NCBI GenBank assembly: GCA_037367405.1
Contig: JAZKJV010005541.1
Location: forward strand, 62,001-126,000
Length of the DNA stretch: 64,000 nt
Reading direction: 5' to 3'
Source of the DNA: Ottelia alismoides
Lineage: Eukaryota; Streptophyta; Magnoliopsida; Alismatales; Hydrocharitaceae
Shown here: positions 52,362-64,000 of the stretch, piece by piece
Layout of the letters: each line of letters begins with the position of its first letter
How positions within the stretch are numbered: position 1 is the stretch's first letter
Translations under genes and position numbers: made by a program
The notes under the pieces: model-generated
The model's input: the letters and a program-made list of their open reading frames with translations, nothing else
Told to the model about the DNA's origin: nothing
The model's database searches: none

Positions 52362-55300
52362 ATGTCAGACAACAAGGTAGATTTTCCATCTCTGGGTGCA
52401 TTCAAAGGTCCAGCACCCGTTGTGAAGATGGATGGTACGAATTATGAACTGTGGGCCATGCAGTTCATGAGTCTTATGCAGTGCAATGGGAAGAAGCATA
52501 TCCTCACACAAGAGGAACCTGTTGACAAGACTGGGGTTAACGCCTCATGGGAGGCTGACGACGCCTACGCGCGTGTTTGGCTATCCGGTACTGTGTCCAT
52601 GGAGATAGCCAACGACATTCTAAGTCAACCCACTGCGAAGGCGATGTGGGATATCCTGGCAGCCACATATTCTCCAGCAAAGAACGAGTCCAAGATCTTA
52701 CAACTCCAGCATGACATCTTTACCTCGAAGCAGAACGGGCGTCCTCTCCATACCCTGTACACCTCTCTGAGGGGTATGTTTGAGAAGCTACACGGATACA
52801 TTCCATTGACAGCTACACCGGAGCAACTCAAAGCATACAGGGACTCGGTGATGACTGGAGTGTTTTTAGCAGCCCTTGATCCGGAGTATGATGCCGCCCG
52901 AGCACAGATTCTTACAGATGCCACCATACCACCAATGGAAGAGGCCTATCGCAGGTTGAGTAGACTCTCCATATCGCATGGTGGAGTTCCGACACCTTCA
53001 GCCATGGCTTCTTCTCGCGGCAGAGGAGGCTACTCCCATTTCAGAGGTAGTCGTGATCGAGGAGGAGGTAACAGACCTCCTAGACAGCCGTGCACCTACT
53101 GTCGCAGGATTGGACACACTGAGGAAACATGCTATTCTAAGCATGTGTTTCCTACTACCACGGCACGTATGGCGGAGCAGGCTCAGCAGGAAGGGGGTCC
53201 TTCCCTAGTCGCGGATCAGAGGTTTGAGGAGTTAGTATCGAGACTCCGGGAGATCATGCCTAGCCAGGGACCAGCTGGTACTTCAGGATCTTCAGAGATA
53301 GCCGGCTCAGCATCAACATCCTCTTCAGGTACAACGTATGCACTTACTAGTTGTTACAGAGCAGATTTATCAGAATGGATTATGGACTCAGGAGCATCTC
53401 ACCATTTATGTGGTGACAAAAAGCAATTGGATGATTTTATTGCGACTCAGACAGGACGCTCCGTGGTAATTGCTGACGGAACACACTCTCCCATTACTGG
53501 TCAGGGGGAGGTGCAATTGACCCCTGGGATACGACTTCAGAACGTTCTTTATGCTCCTGATTTTTCCATGAATCTACTATCCATTAGTCAAATCACTAAA
53601 GATTTACATTGTCGTGCCATATTTGACCAATCTGCTCTTGTGTTTCAGGACATACTAACGGGCAAAGTGATTGGAACTGGCTGTGAGCAAGGGGGTCTTT
53701 ATAGACTGGTGCAATCTCCTTATGCTGGTGTCTCTTCTATGAAGGTTGGATCGGTGTCACCCTATACTTGGCATCTTCGATTTGGCCATCTCCCGTTGCA
53801 AAAGATGGTCCATCTTCTTCCACAGATTTCTCCCAAGTCTAATTTTCAGTGTGAGGCATGCCAACTTGGCAAACATCACAGGTCGTCATTTCCGATTCGT
53901 ATAGGTCCAAGTCGTCATGGTCTGTTTGAGCTGCTACATTTTGATATTTGGGGTCCCAGTCGTGTCCCTGATCTTCAAGGACACAGGTTTTATCTTGTTG
54001 CTGTGGATGAATTTTCTAGGTTATGTTGGGGTTTTCTACTTAAAAATAAGTCTGATGCTGCGTCTGTTATCCAGTCTTTTATTATTGAAATAAAAAATAT
54101 TTATTCTGCTAGAGTGAAGTTCATACGGTCTGATAATGCTCTTGAATTATGTAGTTCTCATATCTCAAAATTTCTTATGTCTCATGGAATTGTACATCAG
54201 AAGTCATGTGCTTACACCTTCCAACAAAATGGGGTAGCTGAGCGGAAACATCGTCATTTGTTGGACATTACCAGGACCCTTTTGATTCAGAGTCGTGCCC
54301 CTCACTCCTATTGGGGGGATGCGGTTCTAACTGCTTGCTATCTGGTCAACCGTATGCCTTCGTCAGTGTTAGGAGAAAAGATCCCGTTCTTGACTGCGTT
54401 TCCCGAGAAGGATCTTTTCTCCCTAACACCTCGTGTCTTTGGCTCCGTTGCATTTGTTCATCTCTTCTCTCCTGGTCTTGACAAGCTCTCTCCCATAGCT
54501 GTCAAATGCGTTTTTGTGGGTTATTCTAAAATCCAAAAAGGGTATCGGTGTTTTGATCCAGTTAGACGACGGTACCATGTTAGTGCTGATGTCACCTTCT
54601 TTGAATCCATTATGTATTTCTCTCCTACAGGTGACAACCTCACTCATTCAGACGAAGGAGATGATATCTATGTGCCTCCTCCACCATCTATTCCATGCTC
54701 TACTCTGCCACCACCACCACCACATCCTATACCACCACCACCTCCACCACCACCTTCTACTTTTTATCCTCAGGTCTATCAGCGTCGACCCTCTGCTCAT
54801 GTGCCTCCTCCATCATCCAGCACGCCCGAGGTATGTAGTGAACATTTGAGTACTACTGATGGCACGGGTGATTTGCATGCGCAGACAGATGTACAGGGCA
54901 CAGATGATACTACCACTCCTCCAATTGATGATCTTGATCTTCCTATTGCCCATAGAAGGCAAAAGCGTGCGCGGACAATGAATCCCAAATATGGGATGGA
55001 CTTTGCATCACAGGCCTGTTTGGAGCGGTTGTCCCCGGAGTTTCGCAAGTTCGTCCTTGGGTTATCAGCAGTGGAAATCCCAAGGTCATATCAGGAGGCA
55101 CTACAGAGCAGTCCATGGCGTTTGGCTATGGAAGAGGAGATGGCGGCGTTGCAGTCACGTGGTACGTGGAGTGTTGTGCATCCTCCACCAGGTGCGTCAA
55201 TAGTCGGAAGCAAATGGGTTTTTACTGTTAAGCATAGGGCTGATGGTACGGTTGATAGATACAAAGCCAGGTTGGTTGCTCATGGGTTCACCCAAACATA

Positions 55301-56612
55301 TGGGGTGGACTATCAGGAGACGTTTTCTCCAGTAGCCCGTCATTCTACCTTACGGATTCTCATTGCAGTTGCTATTGTCCGTGACTGGCCCCTGTTTCAG
55401 TTAGATGTCAAGAACGCTTTCTTATATGGTGACTTGCAGGAGGAGATCTATATGCAGCAGCCACCAGGGTTTGCTGCTGAGGGGGAGTCCAGTATGGTGT
55501 GTCGTCTTCATAAGGCCATATATGGCCTGAAGCAGAGTCCACGGGCTTGGTTTCAGAAGCTCTCGGAGTTGATTGAACAGAAGGGCTTCGTCAGATCTAC
55601 AGCAGATCATACTCTCTTTGTAAAGAGAGACCAGCAAGGTATTGTGATCATCTTAGTGTATGTGGATGATATTGTTATCACTGGTAGTAATAAGCAGGGC
55701 ATTCAAGCAGCCAAGGATTTTCTTAGTGAGCAGTTTGTTACGAAGGATCTGGGTACACTTCGTTACTTTTTAGGATTGGAGTTTGCAAGAAATGAGCAGG
55801 GCATGGTAATGACACAATGGAAGTATGTTACTGACCTGTTATCTGAGACAGGAATGGCAGGATGTAGACCAGCTACTACTCCTATGGATCCTAATGTTAA
55901 ACTCTATGATGATGACTCTGAGGAGGTGGACAAGAGACGGTATAGAGAGCTCGTGGGGAAGTTGCTATATGTCACTATTACCCGACCAGATATATCCTTT
56001 GCTATCAGTAGGGTAAGTCAATTTATGGAGCAACCCAGACATGCTCACATGAATGCTGTTTTTATGATCTTGAGAAATCTGAAGTCGTCTCCAGGTGCTG
56101 GTCTTCTGTTTAGGAAAGATACCTCTATATCTGTCACAGGTTGTGCTGATGCAGACTATGCTGGGTGCCCTAATGATAGAAAGTCTACTTCAGGCTTTAT
56201 TGTATTTGTTGGCAGCTCACCAGTAGCATGGAAGAGTAAGAAACAGACTGTCGTGGCTCGATCCAGTGCATAGTCAGAATATATGGCAATGGCCCAAGGT
56301 AGTGCTGAGATGATGTGGGTCAAATCGGTTTTGAATGATTTAACTATTGAAGTACCTCTTCCTATGCATCTTAAATGTGATAATCAGGCAGCCTTGTTCA
56401 TAGCCAATAATCCAGCCTTCCATGAAAGGACAAAGCACATTGAAGTGGATTGTCATTATACACGGGACTTAATTCAAAAAGGGCTTATCTCAACTTCTTA
56501 TGTATCATCAGGAGAGCAGATTGCAGACATGTTCACCAAGGCTCTTGCCAGAGGTCCTTTTCATCTATGTTGTTCCAAGCTGAGCATGATAGATATATAT
56601 GCTCCAGCTTGA
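52362..56612 (+). CDS. copia Gag-Pol polyprotein with one internal stop
   Basis: Residues 1-1303 are open. Gag begins with MDGTNYELWAMQFMS; the CCHC knuckle CTYCRRIGHTEETC lies near residue 243. The protease has DSGASHH near 341. Integrase shows its zinc module (HLRFGH ... CEACQLGKHH, about 470-510) and acidic residues in FDIWGP, RSDNALE and NGVAERKH. A proline-rich linker separates it from RT, whose core is LVYVDDIVITG near 1099. RNase H begins CADADYAGCPNDRKSTSG. At 56271-56273 the sequence reads SSA-stop-SEYMAM where the family has a glutamate codon, so one GAG-to-TAG change truncates RNase H. The frame then runs to a stop at 56612. Confidence 0.96.
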
Positions 56613-56619
56613 GGGGGAG

Positions 56620-56748
56620 TGTTAGAGTAATTATGTTATTTGTTTCTTTTAATTGTCCTTTTTCTGTAATTTACCCGTAGAGCTTTTCTCCTATATAAGA
56701 GAGCTCTAGGGTTAGATGAATGATTATCTAGTTTATTCCCTTCCAACA
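56620..56748 (+). repeat. 3' LTR of copia (129 bp)
   Basis: Identical to the 5' LTR. It is preceded by the polypurine tract and followed by GAAAT at 56749-56753. Confidence 0.95.
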
Positions 56749-56753
56749 GAAAT

Positions 56754-58800
56754 TGAATGAGGAGCCAGTAGTCATTGATTGTGTTCTGATTGGTGAGGGT
56801 TGTGAAGCTGTGGTGGCAGAGACCTTGGCATAATCATGCCTAGTTTCTTTGGAGATGTGGTATGAGTTGGCCTGGGGCTCCTATGTTGGCATGGTTTGTC
56901 CGTCGTAGAATTGTGCGAGTTGCTTAGGGGCTCTATGGAGGACTGGTCTATGAGTATAACTAGAAGGTCATCATTGCTTCATGATGGAGCATATTTGCGT
57001 AATCATCACTTTCATATCTTTGTGAAAGGTCTCCTGATCCGATGTATGAGCCGTGTGACTGTGAAGGAGACTCTTTTCCAGATGTGAGAGGTAGTGGTTG
57101 TGGTGGTGTGAGATGGTCTCGATTGGTAGAACCTTTTCATGTTTTGGTAGAGCTGAAGGGGAATTTTCATGTGGTCACATCTTATATGAAGTTCTGGTTT
57201 AGTTGTATAATTTTCTCGATGAAAGTGTCTCATCTGACGACTGGGCTGATGACAGTGATGGAAATGCCTATAATGGAGATTGATATGGAGTAATAAATGG
57301 AGTTCATAGAGGGAGGACCCTTGGGGAGTGGAATTGTTGCGAACCACACAACTCTTGGGATTAGGCTACACCACTTTTATCTGTTGATGGATGTATATAT
57401 GGCGATCCTTGCAGGATAGGATGCGATAAACGAAATGGTCTGACCCTTGGGGATGTGCGAAAGAGGTGGTAAAGGCCCCAACCCCGAGGGTGAAGCAAGC
57501 GCTCATGGGAGTGTACCTTGATGATAGTGAGCAGGATAAGCATGGTTTTGATTTTAGGAAGGGCAAAGGAATGCTATGTTGGGGGGTGGCCAAGAAGCGG
57601 GATTTTGAAGGGGATTCGTGGAGGCATGTTAGGATAGGGTATTGTGGTTGTTTCAATGTAAGAGGTGCAAAGAGGATGGCATGACTTGTGAGGTGAGAGA
57701 CTTGGATGATGTTGGGTGGATGGAGGAGCCCTTGCAAAATCTTGTTGCAAGGTGTTCGTAGGTTGAGTTGGCGGAGGCAACCTCCAATGGTTGCTGAATG
57801 AGACATCTCCTAAAACGTCCGGGGCATGTGGTAGGTAGACAAGAGGAGGGTGGTGAAAACTCTACTTGGAGAGTGGCACACAGATGTGGCATGTTTACAA
57901 GAGTCGAAGTTGGAGAGGTAGGGTACTTTCACCTGGAGGTTAGTGGCTAGCTATCGACTTTTTGAGTTTTGGGATCTCCCCTCGATTAGGGTGTTGGTGG
58001 GACATGTTGTGGGATGGAATGATGATCTTCCGGAGATGATTGATGTGGTGGATGTGAGAAACTCGCTATCGATGGTGCTACAATGGCGATGGATGGGTAC
58101 AACTCTTGTTTTCAGTGGTTTATGTGCCCCTGTTGCTACAGGTCTGAGGGATGTGCTTCTAGTGGTGCACGTCAAGTTTTCTGAGCACACTGGTGTATGG
58201 TGACTGGTGACTTTAATATCTTTTTGTTCACTGCTGACTGTCCCGGGGGGGGGGTGACAATGCCCCCCTCCTTTGTTCACTGATTTTATGGCCGATTTGT
58301 TGTTGGAGGTTCTAAATGCTATGATATCACATTACACTTGGATTGCTTCCTTGTATTAATGGAGCTATTGGAGACATTCCCTTTGATGTCAGTGCTTTTG
58401 TTACTGTAATCTCGTTCTGATCACATGAATTATCTTGTTTTGGGTTTGATTATTTGCATGGGTAGAGCCAAGTCGAAGGGCTAGGTATTTTATGGAGGCT
58501 CGTCATATACATGATACATTATGGGGGTATTTATGCACTTGTTTTGTTGTAGTTTGAGACTTCTGACTTTGTGTCAATGTCTCTACAAAAGGATTATCAC
58601 ACTGACTAGTGGGAAACTCGACTCAGAGCTTTTTGGGCGATTGGACTTTGGGGTTATTTAAAGGTGCTTCAAGTCATTGCCATTGTCAGCTTTGATTGAT
58701 CAACCTCTAGTGGTTGGTTGAATAATGCTTCCTTCAGGGTCTCTTCCCACTCGAAGCTATGATTGATCTCTTATCTCTGAGTGATTTATCACTTGGGGCT
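56754..58800 (+). pseudogene. Decayed L1 LINE, endonuclease side
   Basis: Text around 57790-58260 across frames resembles the plant L1 endonuclease: TRGG-like and ESGTQMWHVYKS in one frame, with the order NVRG, DKRRVV, LLGEW and ACLQES recoverable in pieces, and later a GDF-like DWTLISF after a GLCAPVATG segment. Stops and shifts are frequent. No RT core could be recognised downstream. It is older than the copia inside it. The call rests on motif order and is moderate. Confidence 0.5.
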
Positions 58801-59519
58801 TCTGTATACAACATGATAATCAATCAATCTCCAATGCGATCGATTGTTGATGTTTGGTGAGGAAGAAAATCATGCAAGAACAAACCAAGAACATGATCAC
58901 CTTGACACATATTTCACATGGAAAAACATTTCAATGTACAAGGTAAAAACTACGAGTAGTGCAAGGGGAGATGTTTTCTTTCTCAGAAGATTGTAACTAT
59001 TATAATGGAGTTATGGGGAGTACAAATAACCATATTGGAGACATCCATTCAAAATCTTTATTGAACAATCCATCAACATCCACCTAAAAAAGAGACTAAG
59101 AGAGGCGTTAATACATGTCAATTACACTTACGTTACTTGATGTGTATGCTCGTAGTTCCCTATTTATCGAGTGGCAAGATTTATTTAAATTTTCTCTTGT
59201 TGGAACACGTGTTAGGAAAAAAGATATAAAATCAATAAATTTTCACCTTTACTTGGAACACTTCTAGATTCACCAAAATCTCCTATATGCCATCTTCAAA
59301 CTTTCTCACAACTTGAGCAATACAACCACGTTCTCGCATGTAATAGATACAGGTGCATACGGATCGGGCAAGGTTCTTATCAAATCCATTCCATTATGTT
59401 ATTGGATCGATTAGGTTTTATGATTCTAACATCTGAATTGGATTCTGATTTTTCAAATTCGTTAAACTATGCTAAAATCCGATCCTTCTGGTTAATTAGT
59501 TGATATATACCTGGTATGA
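58801..59519. other. No gene recognised
   Basis: AT-rich sequence with short frames only. It may include the decayed end of the L1. Confidence 0.35.
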
Positions 59520-60333
59520 AAAGGCTAACCTCGAGGCGAAATGCGAAAAACCTTTTTAACTTCGAGGCGTACGCCTCAGATGGTATTGACAAGGCGTACA
59601 CCTTAGAAGGTCGAGTTGGTGAGGCGGTCGAGGCGGAACAAGGCGGTCTGTGAGACATTTTTTGGATTTTAAATCATTTTCTAAAGATTTAAATTGTATT
59701 ATCGGTAGTTTTAAATGCTTATAAATATATAGTTGTCTATGATATAAATTTACAAGATGAATGCTTGGAGCTTTAAGTTTGTTCATATTCATATTGAGCA
59801 TTAAACTTGTCTAATTTTGTCAAGAAATTGTTAATATTGCACTTTTAAATCACAATCCATAAAGCTTAAAGAAAAGCTAGTGTTAAGAGAGATGACATAA
59901 TGAACGTTGTAATATACCAACTAGAAAAAACAAGATTAAATTCATGGCATGCCAATGTTGTCATATTTTATATATTAGTCATATAGCAAGTACATATGAT
60001 CATAATTTTTTATGCACCACAATATTTTTAGCAAAACATATGTTATCTTTAATACTTTAATGACAATTATAGCCAATGATTCTATTTCTGAATGGGTAGA
60101 AATTTAGTAGATAGGTTTATGAAATTTACATATCCTTCCTTTCACGTTCTTATCTTCATAATTTCATAATATATTACAATGTTATATATTATATGTATGT
60201 AAATTTAGATATTTATTATACTTTTTGTAAGTATTTTTCTATACAAACCGAGGCTTATGCCTCGACTGCCTCGAGGCTACGCCTCACCTCCAGGGAAAAC
60301 GCCTCGTTCCGCCTTTCGTTTTTTCAAACCTTG
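59520..60333 (-). mobile_element. hAT MITE with GGCGAGGCG ends (copy 1)
   Basis: The right end reads TTTCGTTTTTTCAAACCTTG at 60333, complement CAAGGTTTGAAAAAACG, preceded by CGAGGCTACGCCTCACC-type words. The left part (59526-59650) is rich in GAGGCG and TCGAGGCG. The interior matches 63080-63700 in the opposite direction. It is about 810 bp and non-coding. The termini match hAT element 1 at 27631, its possible source of transposase. Confidence 0.75.
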
Positions 60334-60890
60334 CCTGTATATAAGCACACACACAAATACACAGTGGAATAGGAAAGGTGCACCCATATGCATGCAACAC
60401 GTTTGCACCCAATTTCTACGTCGTGGATTGTCCATCCAATCTATGGCTGCAATTTTACACTCAATCTTATGTCAATATCATAACCTTCCTTTTGTCTCCC
60501 TTCTCTCCAGCTCCTCCTGCTCCCAAACCCTCTCCCTCTCTCAAACCCTTCTAAACCTCCATCCCATATCCCTCACATCATGTCGCACCTCTGTGCGGCC
60601 ATGCCCTCGCCACACTTGCGTGCTCCAACTTCAGGCTCCAGCTTGCTTTCACACCCTACTTTCACCCTTTAGCTCTCGCGTAAAAACTTTTAATCCATTA
60701 AGGTTGGATTGGACACATATTAAGCTAAAATCCCATCCACGTGCAACCTTAGTATTAGACTTTGGTCCTAAGCATCTCAAATAAAATGATATTTTTCATC
60801 AATGTATTTTGTTCTTTTATGGTGTATATGATCTTTTGTTAAATTTATCGCATCCTAGCTTTCTTTATTTGTAATGGCATTCTCTTGGTT
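60334..60890. other. Intergenic or intronic stretch, no gene supported
   Basis: A 175-codon frame at 60257-60784 overlaps the MITE end and is Ser/Pro/Leu-rich with no known motif; I regard it as chance. Confidence 0.4.
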
Positions 60891-60899
60891 AGGTTTACA

Positions 60900-62050
60900 A
60901 CATAACGTCCGTTGTTCCTTCAACAACTATCATGTATTCTAGAACATAAACTCCTTTGATCCTTCAACAACTATCATGTATTCTGCCTTCGTAATGGTAA
61001 ATGCCGTTGTAGATTGCAATGTGACATTCCAACTAACATTGCGTCTTTTGATTGAAAAGACAACCAGTTGCGGATCTCTTTTTATCACGACATCTAGCAT
61101 AATCATCATCGACATAGTCAACAATGGTTAATGCTTCTACTTAACCCCAAATTGACGTGCATTGTCTCGTAGGTATTGTGGCATACACAATATTGATTTA
61201 TAATCTTATTTACATGGAGTCGCCATATATCCATTGATGACACTTATACCCTAACATGGACACGTGAAGATCATGGCATGCACAATGCCACTAGGATATC
61301 ACCCATGACATGTATCCGTGACCCTCTTCCATATGAGGATAGAGATCTTGATATAGGAGACTTGTTTTTCTCATTTTTAACATCAGATATGTCGAAGCGC
61401 TTTAGCACCTTCTTAGGTTACTTGATTGTTTGAAGTGATGTTTCATGCCTTTGTAGTCTCTATGCATTTCCTTGCCAATAATGTTCTTTATTGCTCTCAA
61501 ATTTTGCACTTCTGATATTTCATGCATAAATGTTATCTTCACATCAAATCACCAATTCTTGGTTTTACTTGGAGCTTAAGATCCATTGCAGTACATGTGT
61601 CATAAGATATATTATTAGTCTAAAAAGTCTTAAGCTCATGAACTACCGCTTGTGAAGATGTGGGCTGAGGCGCATGAGGGTGTCTATACATATATTTGAA
61701 TATGCTATCGTCTTGGACGAGTAAAATTCTTAATATACGAAGTAGTGGTAAACGGCATACAAAAGGTGTATGCTCCAAAGTATCATTCAAAGGTCCAATT
61801 GAGGCTTTTCTCCCTGCCATCGAGAAGAACATAATGGACTTCAGGAAAGACACATCTTACATTCGCATTGACATAATGATAGTGAGATCCAGGGTTAAAA
61901 CATCGATACCATTTAGTTTTCATGCACTGCTTATATGGAACACAAATGTAGATGCACGGTGTGGATGTACAATTAGGAATCTCCATGTAGAGGGAACCCC
62001 TAAGTCGATGGCACCCTTAGGCACATGCACGGCTCAAGAAACCTGATGTG
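60900..62050 (-). pseudogene. Decayed copia pol (RT/RNase H and integrase tail)
   Basis: On the minus strand the frame 60939-61124 shows the RNase H end: RDPQLVVFS, SWNVTLQSTTAFTITKAEYM (family: LQS-VALST-EAEY). Further right, in shifting frames, are IIGKEMHRDYKGMK (RT end) and, at 61620-61990, CVPYKQCMKTKWYRCFNPGS, which resembles the segment after integrase where F-GY---KGY-C--P recurs. Many stops; clearly old. It differs from the young copia. Confidence 0.72.
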
Positions 62051-62998
62051 AATGCAGATGTAGATGTTTTTGATAAATGTTCTAGGATGCACGATCACAT
62101 TGCATATGTTCGAGGAACTGTAGGCGGACTTTCCGTACGATGCTTCTAGGCTAAGAGGATGTTGATGATGCTGGCCACATTGTTGGATGTCGTTGTAGAT
62201 GCTTGATGATGATCGATGCTGGTGCAGGTGTTCAACAATGCTTGATGATGTTAGCGCGGATGCTTGACGATGAAGACCACTTTACTTGAGGATGCTTATG
62301 GTGGTAAGCATTGACCAACAGTGACGACGATAGGGAAGGGGGTGGTTCGCTAGCATTACTAGATATTTTGGGAAAGGAAAAGAGTAAATTACACAAAATT
62401 CTTTGAACTATACTTCCAATATTAATATCGTAGTTATACTTTCATAAGTAACAATGTGGTACATTATCTATTGATTTTGTTTTAATGTAGTCTTTATCTA
62501 ACGGGAACATCTTACCACCGTTATATTTTCAAAGTCAAAGATGAAATGCCCTTGTTTACAAATGAAGATAAGAACCTATTTTTTAAATCATTTTCTCTCC
62601 TTAAATGAGGCATTCTTTTCCAACCATGGCAGTTGATGGAGATGGGGGCCCTTTTGCATATCACCCTCTTCTGGTTGAAGCCCCTGGTCACTGCATACCT
62701 TGAGCTCTTCCTCCATGAAGAGCATTGCATCTACTTCGTCACTGGGCACCGAGGAGATTTGATTCTGGAGGAGGATGCTTCCAGTGAATGATCATTGTTC
62801 TACCCCATGCTGTGAAGCACAACCACACCTACAAGGAATACAAAACACTTATATGGGCCAAAGGCCCTTATCGTGAACCACGACCCCACCTTCATCATTG
62901 GGCTGAAGCTCCTCGCAACTTCCACCTCTCACCTACATGCTGTGAAGCACATCCCCAGCTTCGAGGCCCCCTGTTTCATGGGCAATACTTGCTGTGGC
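62051..62998. other. No gene firmly recognised
   Basis: 62070-62340 has repeated GATGATG-type words. 62640-62990 has a higher-GC block with an open frame containing FIIGLKLLATSTSHLHAV, which looks gene-like but is not identified; it could be a captured exon or an old gene piece. Confidence 0.3.
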
Positions 62999-63810
62999 CA
63001 AGGTTCGAAAAAACGAAAGGCGGAACGAGGTGTTTTCCCTGGAAGTGAGGCGAGGCGTAGCCTCGAGGCGTAAGCCTCAGTTTGTATAGAAAAATAATTA
63101 CAAAATATATAATAAATATATTTATTGGTGAAATAATATAATATGACAAACATATAGTATATAACAATGTAATATATGATGATATTATGAAGATAAGAAC
63201 ATGAAAAAAGGATATGTCAATGCCATAAACATTTCTACTAATTTTCTACCCAATCAAAAGGAAATCATTGGCTATAACTATCGTTAAAATTTTTATCTAA
63301 AAGGGATTGGCTATAGTTGTCATTATAGATATCCAAGTTGTTATGAATTATATGATTTGAATCTTAACCATATGTTCTACTATACCCAGATGAAGAATGG
63401 TCTGATGTCCTCCCTGTGCCACCATACCCTACCAGTACGTGGGTCCTCCCTGTGCCACCATACCCTACCAGCATTCGAATTCGTATACACTTTTTTATAT
63501 GTTTAAGGATGTAATAGTAAGAGTTCACTGAAATAATTGGGCATGTTAATGGTAAATATGAATATGAAAGAGGTCAAATTTAAGCATGTGAATATGAAAG
63601 AGGTCAAATTTAAGCATTCATCTTGCATAAATATATACTCAACAACAAGACCTTTATAAACATATGAAAATACACATAGGACTAATTTTTTCTTTAAAAA
63701 ATTACTTAAAAAAGCCCTTAACGCCTCACTGAGCGCCTCGCCCCGCCTCAACGCCTCGCCTCGCCTCGACCGCCTCAGGCATCCGAGGTGCATGCCTCAG
63801 CCAGGGTTGC
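62999..63810 (+). mobile_element. hAT MITE with GGCGAGGCG ends (copy 2)
   Basis: It starts CAAGGTTCGAAAAAACG at 62999, then GGCGGAACGAGG and GGCGAGGCGTAGCC. The right part (63715-63790) is CGCCTCG-rich. The interior matches copy 1 inverted. The right terminus has decayed to CAGGGTTG and no duplication is visible. Confidence 0.7.
63400..63475. repeat. Tandem duplication of a 38-bp unit in MITE copy 2
   Basis: GTCCTCCCTGTGCCACCATA then CCCTACCAG occurs twice in a row. A close relative, CGCACCATACCCTACCAGTA, lies in the AT-rich hAT-like elements near 40325 and 41392, so the motif is shared between different families. Confidence 0.65.
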
Positions 63811-64000
63811 GGCTCCTTCAGCGTGGGCTACATCCGGTGCTACACCACCACAAGCCCATGGACCACGGCTCCCACTCCTTCTCCACCTCCTCACCATAGC
63901 CCCTCACCCTCTTCTTATCAAAAAAATATTTATGTAATTCATCTCCCCTTCTTTGGCTAAGAGAGTGAAGATAACACTAGTATCCTGAAAGCATTAGGAT

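Larger units (their letters stand above)
51587..56748 (+). mobile_element. Young, nearly intact Ty1/copia retrotransposon
   Basis: A 5,162-bp element with 129-bp LTRs (51587-51715 and 56620-56748) that are identical base for base. An exact 5-bp duplication flanks it, with the primer site TGGTATCAGAGCG and the polypurine tract CTTGAGGGGGAG. One long Gag-Pol frame is broken by a single stop codon. Identical LTRs mean a very recent insertion. The protease-integrase-RT-RNase H order defines copia. It sits in an old L1 in sequence inferred to be FANCD2 intron. Confidence 0.97.

Noticed and set aside
60257..60784. 175-codon plus-strand frame
   Set aside because: Its first part is the end of a MITE and the rest is Ser/Leu/Pro-rich without motifs.
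1..64000. A novel multi-gene system such as a defence or biosynthetic cluster
   Set aside because: Apart from the FANCD2-type exons, every coding region I could identify belongs to a transposable element or is a captured fragment; nothing is organised as a functional cluster.

Overview
The window is repeat-rich nuclear DNA of a flowering plant. The evidence is a set of plant-type transposable elements (RTE and L1 LINEs, copia, a gypsy chromovirus, BED-finger hAT transposases, a Pack-MULE, a tRNA-derived SINE) around widely spaced exons of one conserved nuclear gene. The species cannot be fixed from sequence alone. No prokaryotic, organellar, rRNA or tRNA gene and no CRISPR array was seen.

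Host gene. Ten plus-strand exons (18278-18747, then 46304-48253) encode an internal part of a FANCD2-type (Fanconi anaemia D2) DNA-repair protein. The nine exons from 46304 on join in phase with AG/GT borders and no stop codon. No earlier exon is visible upstream of 18278 and none after 48253, so the whole window appears to lie inside this one gene. The intron between the first two exons seen is about 27.5 kb and is almost entirely transposons.

Layout. 0.5-8.1 kb: two diverged LTR-like repeats and an RTE LINE tail. 8096-10709: a non-coding copia-type LTR element with 315-bp LTRs and TSD ATTAT. 10870-16647: a full-length L1 LINE (minus) with a 15-bp TSD. 19.2-27.3 kb: remains of a copia element broken by RTE LINEs, an AT-rich hAT-like element and a SINE. 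27.6-44.8 kb: a stack of six insertions nested in one another: hAT gene 1, hAT gene 2, an AT-rich hAT-like element, a gypsy chromovirus, a second copy of the AT-rich element, and a Pack-MULE carrying pieces of a DUF1336/EDR2-like gene and a receptor-kinase gene. 44.8-45.9 kb: RTE and hAT debris. 48.7-51.2 kb: a second nested set (AT-rich element, RTE, hAT, MITE). 51.2-58.8 kb: a decayed L1 holding a very young copia element with identical 129-bp LTRs. 59.5-63.8 kb: two related hAT MITEs flanking a decayed copia pol.

How the parts relate. The RTE LINEs are the likely machinery for the SINE, which shares their 3' tail. hAT element 1 has the same GGCGAGGCG-rich ends as the MITEs at 59.5 and 63.0 kb and is a candidate autonomous relative. 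The nesting gives a relative order of insertion. I found no convincing new biological system; the most informative items are the nested stack, the double-capture Pack-MULE, the SINE/LINE tail sharing, and the scale of intron growth in a repair gene.
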